Shown here: positions 63,601 to 64,000 of the stretch, in pieces
Layout of the letters: each line of letters begins with the position of its first letter
Numbering within the stretch: position 1 is the first letter of the stretch
Assembly (NCBI RefSeq): GCF_037975245.1
Contig: NC_092562.1
Span: forward strand, 24,923,054 to 24,987,053
DNA: 64,000 bases
DNA from: Apostichopus japonicus
Taxonomy: Eukaryota; Echinodermata; Holothuroidea; Aspidochirotida; Stichopodidae
Reading direction: 5' to 3'
Program-made: the position numbers and the translations under genes
Notes under the pieces: generated by a model
What the model was told of the DNA's origin: nothing
The model's database searches: none
What the model saw: only the letters and a program-made list of their open reading frames with translations

Positions 63601-63856
63601 CCTCCTCCTCCTCCTCCTCCACCTCCACCTCCTCCTCCACCCTCTGGAAGTTGACGCCACGATGTGGTGCGGTGCATACATCATATTTTACCTGATTCTG
63701 TTGTTATCTCTTCACCAGACGTACGAGACCAGAATCGATCCCAAACAGACAAATCAAGTGGTGATCTCCGTCATCTTCAGCAACCTGACGTCAAACCATC
63801 TCAAGAGTCTGGAGTTTAACGTCTTGGATTCGTTGAATACTAAACTGATTAGGGAG
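8230..63856 (+). CDS. AP3D1: AP-3 complex subunit delta (partial at 3' end)
   Basis: Large subunit of the AP-3 adaptor, which pairs with beta3, mu3 and sigma3 and sorts cargo from Golgi/endosomes to lysosomes and lysosome-related organelles. 28 exon positions join in frame to 1089 residues. Residues 1-580 form the alpha-solenoid trunk (Adaptin_N), very close to vertebrate delta: [83 protein letters not shown]. Residues about 620-1027 are the acidic/basic hinge including the BLVR-type region ([17 protein letters not shown]) and lysine runs. Residues 1028-1089 begin the ear. The start ATG has A at -3 and G at +4. Introns run from 0.24 to 11.9 kb. Exon 4 has two copies; residue numbers count one. 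Roughly 120-150 C-terminal residues must lie beyond the window. Confidence 0.97.
9596..10635. mobile_element. Nonautonomous hAT-type element with exact 8-bp TSD
   Basis: 1040 bp, beginning TAGTGTTTGCACGGGT and ending in the inverted equivalent (reverse complement TAGTGTTTACACGGGT). Flanked by ACTAAAAC at both 9588-9595 and 10636-10643. Subterminal GGGTACCCGG motifs crowd both ends, as in hAT transposase-binding regions. Inside are two full copies and a partial one of a unit of about 130 bp (TTGACTTAGTGTGGTGTTAGG at 9740, 9870, 10004). No transposase frame. Confidence 0.85.
11926..12411. mobile_element. hAT-type MITE with exact 8-bp TSD
   Basis: 486 bp. Left end TAGGGATGCACCAGATATCC and right end reverse complement TAGGGATGCACTGGATCC. 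Identical CTGAGGAA flanks at 11918-11925 and 12412-12419. Dense subterminal CCGG/TCCGGCC repeats on both sides. No coding capacity. Confidence 0.88.
13951..14310. repeat. 44-bp minisatellite, about 8 copies
   Basis: Unit containing AGTCAAAGAGAGGCCATTC and then ATCCCAAATATGCTAG. GAGGCC recurs about every 44 bp (14039, 14083, 14126, 14213, 14257, 14301). Confidence 0.85.
14652..14747 (+). CDS. AP3D1: AP3D1 exon 2
   Basis: Residues 33-64 ([19 protein letters not shown]...). 96 bp, phase 0 at both ends, acceptor CTCTCTACAG, donor GTAAGT. Confidence 0.96.
14748..17265 (+). other. AP3D1: AP3D1 intron 2
   Basis: 2.5 kb, many TACTGTA/TACAGTA words, a T18-20 run near 15990. A short duplication (CCTGATAATAAGCAGCA) at about 15206 and 15270. 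No gene. Confidence 0.7.
17266..17427 (+). CDS. AP3D1: AP3D1 exon 3
   Basis: Residues 65-118 ([19 protein letters not shown]...). 162 bp, phase 0-0, donor AAG|GTAAGG. Among the most conserved stretches of the trunk. Confidence 0.97.
17428..19249 (+). other. AP3D1: AP3D1 intron 3
   Basis: 1.8 kb with several A-runs and G-runs (17950-17975, 18610-18630) and a C-run at 19168. No gene. Confidence 0.7.
19250..19357 (+). CDS. AP3D1: AP3D1 exon 4a (first copy of duplicated exon)
   Basis: Residues 119-154, [20 protein letters not shown] and 16 more. 108 bp, phase 0-0, acceptor CAACTGCAG, donor TTG|GTAAGG. It covers one helical hairpin of the trunk. Exon 4b encodes the same 36-residue segment with 16 of 36 identities and no gaps, so normal mRNA should take one or the other. 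Confidence 0.93.
19358..22951 (+). other. AP3D1: Intron between duplicated exons 4a and 4b
   Basis: 3.6 kb, very rich in GTACAGTA/TACTGTAC words. A possible worn third exon copy lies near 20420-20520. No other coding signal. Confidence 0.7.
22952..23059 (+). CDS. AP3D1: AP3D1 exon 4b (second copy of duplicated exon)
   Basis: Alternative residues 119-154, [20 protein letters not shown] and 16 more, ending [11 protein letters not shown]. 108 bp, phase 0-0, acceptor TTTTCTCGTAG after a long pyrimidine tract, donor CTG|GTGAGT. The ARDLAND part is closer to vertebrate delta than 4a is, while 4a keeps the vertebrate-like SP-QYDT part. Both frames are intact, so neither looks like a pseudo-exon. 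Confidence 0.93.
23060..25418 (+). other. AP3D1: AP3D1 intron after exon 4b
   Basis: 2.4 kb. Highest local density of TACAGTA/TACTGTA words (for example 23330-23520, 25118-25150). A diverged direct duplication of about 150 bp at 23525-23610 and 23700-23780 (GAGCACATGTGGA ... GATTGTTGTCAATAAAAT). No gene. Confidence 0.7.
25419..25484 (+). CDS. AP3D1: AP3D1 exon 5
   Basis: Residues 155-176 ([20 protein letters not shown] plus two). 66 bp, phase 0-0, donor AAG|GTAAGT. Confidence 0.95.
25485..26352 (+). other. AP3D1: AP3D1 intron 5
   Basis: 868 bp, a C-run at 25871. Nothing else seen. Confidence 0.7.
26353..26416 (+). CDS. AP3D1: AP3D1 exon 6
   Basis: Residues 177-197 ([20 protein letters not shown]...) and one base of Gly198. 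Phase 0 in, 1 out. Donor CTG|GTAGGT. Confidence 0.95.
26417..27038 (+). other. AP3D1: AP3D1 intron 6
   Basis: 622 bp, AT-rich. No feature seen. Confidence 0.65.
27039..27178 (+). CDS. AP3D1: AP3D1 exon 7
   Basis: Residues 198-244 ([20 protein letters not shown]...). 140 bp, phase 1 in, 0 out, acceptor CTGCATGCAG, donor CTA|GTAAGG. Confidence 0.97.
27179..28282 (+). other. AP3D1: AP3D1 intron 7
   Basis: 1.1 kb, no gene or clear repeat. Confidence 0.65.
28283..28356 (+). CDS. AP3D1: AP3D1 exon 8
   Basis: Residues 245-268 ([20 protein letters not shown]...) plus two bases of Ser269. Donor CAG|GTAATT. Confidence 0.95.
28357..29332 (+). other. AP3D1: AP3D1 intron 8
   Basis: 976 bp, no gene or repeat array seen. 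Confidence 0.65.
29333..29382 (+). CDS. AP3D1: AP3D1 exon 9
   Basis: Residues 269-285 ([17 protein letters not shown]), 50 bp, phase 2 in, 1 out. Acceptor CTACCTCTTCAG, donor CAG|GTAAGT. Confidence 0.94.
33533..33657. repeat. (TA)n/(TATGCA) microsatellite
   Basis: About 125 bp of alternating TA with interspersed ATGCAT and ACATAT variants. Likely length-variable between individuals. Confidence 0.95.
33939..34028 (+). repeat. AP3D1: Extended pyrimidine tract ahead of exon 10
   Basis: About 90 bases almost wholly C/T (TTTTTTTTTTCTTTCTCTTT onward), ending 20 bp before the exon 10 acceptor. Exon 10 is only 50 bp, so a strong tract may help its definition. Confidence 0.7.
34048..34097 (+). CDS. 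AP3D1: AP3D1 exon 10
   Basis: Residues 286-302 ([17 protein letters not shown]). 50 bp, phase 1 in, 0 out, acceptor ACTCTGCAG, donor CAG|GTACTT. Confidence 0.94.
34098..35731 (+). other. AP3D1: AP3D1 intron 10
   Basis: 1.6 kb, dominated by the tandem array at 34767-35460. Confidence 0.75.
34767..35460. repeat. Diverged 137-151-bp tandem array in intron 10
   Basis: About 4.5 copies. The TTCCTCTCCAGTGCCA block recurs near 34769, 34921, 35071, 35211 and 35348, each followed by AATTTGTTGTTTCTGACAAA and then a G- or C-run of differing length. Confidence 0.88.
35732..35780 (+). CDS. AP3D1: AP3D1 exon 11
   Basis: Residues 303-318 ([16 protein letters not shown]) plus one base. 49 bp, acceptor GATTTTCAG, donor ATT|GTGAGT. 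Confidence 0.94.
35781..36513 (+). other. AP3D1: AP3D1 intron 11
   Basis: 733 bp with G-runs (35895) and a small AGCCTCAAAT triplication at 36364. No gene. Confidence 0.65.
36514..36659 (+). CDS. AP3D1: AP3D1 exon 12
   Basis: Residues 319-367 ([20 protein letters not shown]...). 146 bp, phase 1 in, 0 out, donor ATG|GTGAGT. Confidence 0.97.
36660..37152 (+). other. AP3D1: AP3D1 intron 12
   Basis: 493 bp, strongly purine/G-rich after the donor (GGGGGG runs at 36700 and 36806). Weak CATGTTGGA repeats at 36676, 36712 and 36777. Confidence 0.6.
37153..37301 (+). CDS. AP3D1: AP3D1 exon 13
   Basis: Residues 368-416 ([20 protein letters not shown]...) plus two bases of Trp417. Acceptor TTTCTCAAG, donor GTAAGT. 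Confidence 0.96.
37302..37739 (+). other. AP3D1: AP3D1 intron 13
   Basis: 438 bp, a GTTT repeat at 37488 and a T-rich acceptor tract. Nothing else. Confidence 0.65.
37740..37866 (+). CDS. AP3D1: AP3D1 exon 14
   Basis: Residues 417-459 ([20 protein letters not shown]...). 127 bp, phase 2 in, 0 out. The donor ATG|GTCAGT is weaker than its neighbours. Confidence 0.95.
37867..38418 (+). other. AP3D1: AP3D1 intron 14
   Basis: 552 bp with an A22 run near 38078. No gene. Confidence 0.65.
38419..38601 (+). CDS. AP3D1: AP3D1 exon 15
   Basis: Residues 460-520 ([20 protein letters not shown] ... [13 protein letters not shown]). 183 bp, phase 0-0, acceptor CTTCCAAG, donor CAG|GTAGGT. Confidence 0.97.
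38602..39454 (+). other. AP3D1: AP3D1 intron 15
   Basis: 853 bp. Partial duplication (CTATGTGTATGATTGGAT at about 38681 and 38873) and a C-rich minisatellite at 39119-39320 built on TCCCCCTTTGCCTACC. Confidence 0.75.
39119..39320. repeat. C-rich minisatellite (CCCCCTTTGCCTACC unit)
   Basis: Roughly ten imperfect copies of a 15-24-bp unit. Open frames crossing it are repeat translations, not genes. Confidence 0.85.
39455..39610 (+). CDS. AP3D1: AP3D1 exon 16
   Basis: Residues 521-572 ([20 protein letters not shown] ... SAHLEVQER). 156 bp, phase 0-0, donor AGG|GTGAGT. Its last 50-odd bases recur several times in the next intron. Confidence 0.96.
39611..40586 (+). repeat. AP3D1: AP3D1 intron 16: array of copies of the exon 16 end and its splice donor
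   Basis: The exon segment GTGCACACCTGGAAGTACAA (39585) recurs at 39719 and, worn, at 39866, near 39960, at 40074 and at 40333. The copy at 40050-40128 also repeats AGAAACTGCC...CACTGCTAGTGCAC-type exon sequence further upstream and keeps an intact GGGTGAGTC donor; the copy near 40325-40367 does too. G-rich spacer (AAGGTGGAGG) follows most copies. Confidence 0.88.
40587..40732 (+). CDS. AP3D1: AP3D1 exon 17
   Basis: Residues 573-620 ([20 protein letters not shown] ... [18 protein letters not shown]) plus two bases of Gly621. End of the trunk. Donor GTTAGT. Confidence 0.96.
40971..41063 (+). CDS. AP3D1: AP3D1 exon 18
   Basis: Residues 621-651 ([20 protein letters not shown]...), start of the acidic hinge. 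Acceptor TTCTTCTCAG, donor CAG|GTAAAT. Confidence 0.94.
41064..41538 (+). other. AP3D1: AP3D1 intron 18
   Basis: 475 bp, no feature beyond the T-rich acceptor tract. Confidence 0.65.
41539..41641 (+). CDS. AP3D1: AP3D1 exon 19
   Basis: Residues 652-686 ([20 protein letters not shown] ... NNPHYLK). The R-x-EQANNP-type segment matches vertebrate hinge. Donor AAA|GTAAGT. Its end is the first unit of the array that follows. Confidence 0.95.
41642..43334 (+). repeat. AP3D1: AP3D1 intron 19: 121/122-bp array carrying exon 19 end and splice donor
   Basis: Six near-identical units start with GGATCATGTTATTGAATGCC at 41749, 41870, 41991, 42112, 42234 and 42356. Each contains CAACCTCAAAGTAAGT or CTACCTCAAAGTAAGT, the exon 19 end plus donor (the last two read AAAGTAACT). 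More diverged copies lie at 42572 (GGATCAGGCCAATAATCCTA, nearly the exon itself), about 42672 and about 42795. The last 500 bp of the intron are unique. Confidence 0.93.
43335..43452 (+). CDS. AP3D1: AP3D1 exon 20
   Basis: Residues 687-725 ([20 protein letters not shown] ... [11 protein letters not shown]) plus one base. Acceptor ATTTCTAG, donor CTG|GTGAGT. The [12 protein letters not shown] part matches the BLVR region. Confidence 0.95.
44140..44640. repeat. Minisatellite of TATCCCACCAATAT units
   Basis: Dozens of 13-15-bp units (ATCCCACCAATATT) arranged in longer blocks with TAGTTCAACATTGTCCCACA and TAGGTCCTTTCAATATT. Every unit holds a CCAAT pentamer. Confidence 0.9.
47760..48380. repeat. 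Degenerate TAGTGCCACTATTATGTTGAA repeat
   Basis: About 18-20 diverged units of 25-40 bp alternating (A)TAGTG(C/T)CACT and TATGTT(G/A)AA. Clearest from 48100 to 48370. Confidence 0.75.
49700..53201. mobile_element. 3.5-kb foldback (long inverted repeat) element
   Basis: Begins TGGGTCAATCCATGCCAAAT and ends with its reverse complement. Arms of about 1.55 kb (49700-51290 and 51630-53201) are near-identical inverted copies; the 0.3-kb centre holds a further copy of the inner arm as a direct repeat with a spacing of about 230 bp (51304, 51534). A 119-codon open frame lies in each arm on opposite strands (50163-50522 plus, 52388-52747 minus), differing at only a few residues; it matches no family I know. 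No clear target duplication (at most TG). No transposase. Confidence 0.85.
53202..53880. repeat. About 146-bp diverged tandem array rich in AGGTCA/GGGTCA
   Basis: AAGAAGCCTA recurs at about 53233, 53379, 53525, 53703 and 53842. Units carry GGTCAAAGGTCATTTGGGGTC or GGTCACCAGGGGTCAAA and then ATGATATCTCA. It starts at the right end of the foldback element. Confidence 0.85.
55327..55490 (+). CDS. AP3D1: AP3D1 exon 21
   Basis: Residues 726-780 ([20 protein letters not shown] ... DIVEEEMPE). Lysine/arginine-rich BLVR section and then the conserved [10 protein letters not shown]. Acceptor TATGTTTTAG, donor GAG|GTAAGG. Confidence 0.96.
55491..56674 (+). other. AP3D1: AP3D1 intron 21
   Basis: 1.2 kb. 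The first half is a truncated LINE, the remainder unique. Confidence 0.75.
55505..56056 (+). mobile_element. 5'-truncated non-LTR retrotransposon (CR1/L2-like), 3' end
   Basis: An open frame of about 150 residues (to 55962) reads [58 protein letters not shown] and KTHLFQ, the classic C-terminus of CR1/L2-type reverse transcriptases. It is followed by AAGCGCTTTGAGGC and AAAGCGCTCTATAAATAT and a (TTA)n-type tail, the usual 3' end of such elements. Catalytic RT domains are missing. It begins about 14 bp after the exon 21 donor and lies in the gene's sense orientation. Confidence 0.9.
56675..56757 (+). CDS. AP3D1: AP3D1 exon 22
   Basis: Residues 781-807 ([20 protein letters not shown] ... ALDIDLE) plus two bases. 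Acceptor GACTGTTTTAG, donor AAG|GTTAGG. Confidence 0.95.
56758..57642 (+). repeat. AP3D1: AP3D1 intron 22: tandem array beginning at the splice donor
   Basis: About ten units of roughly 36-48 bp, GATAGGTTAGGAGTCATCTTATAATTA... in short form GTTAGGAGTCATCT, run from 56758 to about 57210. The first unit is the true donor: exon TTGAAAG|GTTAGGAG versus repeat CTGATAG|GTTAGGAG. The remaining 430 bp are unique. Confidence 0.9.
57643..57817 (+). CDS. AP3D1: AP3D1 exon 23
   Basis: Residues 808-866 ([20 protein letters not shown] ... and a lysine-rich end). Donor AAG|GTAAAA. A second in-frame donor GAG|GTATAT at 57830 would add four codons (VKRE) and is equally plausible. Confidence 0.9.
57818..58653 (+). 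other. AP3D1: AP3D1 intron 23
   Basis: 836 bp with a G-run at 58487. Nothing else seen. Confidence 0.65.
58654..58866 (+). CDS. AP3D1: AP3D1 exon 24
   Basis: Residues 867-937: a lysine run and then an acidic stretch ([24 protein letters not shown]). 213 bp, phase 0-0, acceptor TTCTTGTGCAG, donor GAG|GTAAAC. Confidence 0.9.
58867..59700. repeat. AP3D1: Tandem array beginning at the exon 24 splice donor
   Basis: About ten units of 60-90 bp: AATAGTGTGGTAACCTTAGTT, then ATGCTGATAACTT, AATGTGTTACTTAACATGG, TAACTGATAGTAA. The true exon end AATAGTACAAATGAG|GTAAACCTTAG aligns with the first part of the unit, so exon 24's last bases and donor belong to it. Confidence 0.82.
60447..60895. repeat. 71/72-bp dimeric satellite forming a 143-bp higher-order repeat
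   Basis: GGTGCTAGTGTGCATGAT recurs at 60447, 60518, 60590, 60661, 60733, 60804 and 60876 (spacing 71,72,71,72,71,72). Odd monomers have GACTATATAC and GGGCGCCTGTCCTATC; even ones GCCATCATAC and GGGGGGCTGTCCTTTC. The three 143-bp dimers are nearly identical. Confidence 0.97.
61435..61512 (+). CDS. AP3D1: AP3D1 exon 25 (YWLS cassette)
   Basis: Residues 938-963, [20 protein letters not shown] and six more. 78 bp, phase 0-0, acceptor TGTACATAG, donor CAG|GTTGGT. It corresponds to the DLDFWLS segment that I recall from the longer vertebrate isoform. The weak donor and symmetric phase suit a skippable exon. Confidence 0.85.
61513..62017 (+). other. AP3D1: AP3D1 intron 25
   Basis: 505 bp with a C-rich stretch at 61882-61930. 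Nothing else. Confidence 0.65.
62018..62209 (+). CDS. AP3D1: AP3D1 exon 26
   Basis: Residues 964-1027: [20 protein letters not shown] and a further lysine-rich run, then a Pro/Glu-rich end ([12 protein letters not shown]). 192 bp, phase 0-0, acceptor CTTTCGTAG, donor CCG|GTAAGG. Confidence 0.9.
62210..63006 (+). repeat. AP3D1: AP3D1 intron 26: three diverged copies of a 137-148-bp unit
   Basis: ACATTGATATTTTT recurs at about 62549, 62697 and 62834. Each unit has TTTTGACTTTTGCAGTTCATAA-type sequence and CATTTAGGCT, and ends in CATTTTGTAG, so several acceptor-like sites precede the real exon 27 acceptor. Confidence 0.85.
63007..63054 (+). CDS. AP3D1: AP3D1 exon 27
   Basis: Residues 1028-1043 ([16 protein letters not shown]), matching the conserved SSYSLLAEN start of the ear. 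48 bp, phase 0-0, acceptor CCATTTAG, donor ATG|GTAAGA. Confidence 0.93.
63055..63718 (+). other. AP3D1: AP3D1 intron 27
   Basis: 664 bp containing a (CCT)n microsatellite at 63558-63644 just ahead of exon 28. Confidence 0.75.
63558..63644. repeat. (CCT)n microsatellite
   Basis: About 87 bp of CCT/CTC with a few interruptions, pure pyrimidine on the sense strand, ending 75 bp before the exon 28 acceptor. Confidence 0.95.
63719..63856 (+). CDS. AP3D1: AP3D1 exon 28 (last in window)
   Basis: Residues 1044-1089 ([20 protein letters not shown] ... [17 protein letters not shown]), part of the ear. 138 bp, phase 0-0, acceptor TTCACCAG, donor GAG|GTGAGA. The gene continues past 64000. Confidence 0.94.
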
Positions 63857-64000
63857 GTGAGATAAAAGATGATGTAGTAAGAGTTTGCTAATTGGATCCC
63901 GGGAGGACGTATCGAGTAGGCCAGACGAATGAAGTATTTTTTAACTATCCATCAAAACAATGGGTATTCTGTCTATCCTGGAAGACCAAGAAACGAACAC
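63857..64000 (+). other. AP3D1: AP3D1 intron 28 (partial)
   Basis: Start of the next intron, cut by the window edge. Confidence 0.7.

Overview
The window is nuclear DNA of an animal. It has a gene split into about 28 small exons with GT-AG introns, long introns packed with minisatellites and transposon remnants, a tRNA-derived SINE, hAT-type elements and a LINE tail. Protein similarity and repeat style suggest a marine invertebrate deuterostome, possibly an echinoderm. That placement is inference; no marker in the window proves it.

Two protein-coding genes lie head to head. On the minus strand (3323 down to 631) is a two-exon gene for a type II membrane protein of 679 residues. It has a Golgi-type signal anchor, a sulfotransferase-like domain and a glycosyltransferase-like domain with a DXD-type motif in one chain. 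About 4.9 kb of intergenic DNA follows (3324-8229), holding an 8-bp-TSD hAT-like MITE, a minus-strand tRNA-derived SINE and a cluster of G/C-run repeats.

From 8230 to the window edge, the plus strand carries AP3D1, the delta subunit of the AP-3 vesicle adaptor. I placed 28 coding exon positions plus one duplicated exon, all joining in frame, giving 1089 residues: trunk, charged hinge with BLVR region, and the first part of the ear. The remaining C-terminus lies beyond position 64000.

The most notable observations are: (1) exon 4 exists as two 108-bp, phase-0, diverged copies (19250-19357 and 22952-23059), a candidate mutually exclusive exon pair; (2) in four AP3D1 introns (after exons 16, 19, 22 and 24) tandem arrays start on, and include copies of, the exon end plus 5' splice site; (3) a 3.5-kb foldback element sits in intron 20; (4) there are hAT-type elements with exact 8-bp target duplications in intron 1; (5) a 5'-truncated LINE lies a few bases past the exon 21 splice donor; (6) a 71/72-bp dimer forms a higher-order satellite in intron 24.

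Functionally the two genes could both serve the Golgi/endosomal system (glycan modification and AP-3 cargo sorting), but nothing in the sequence links them beyond adjacency.
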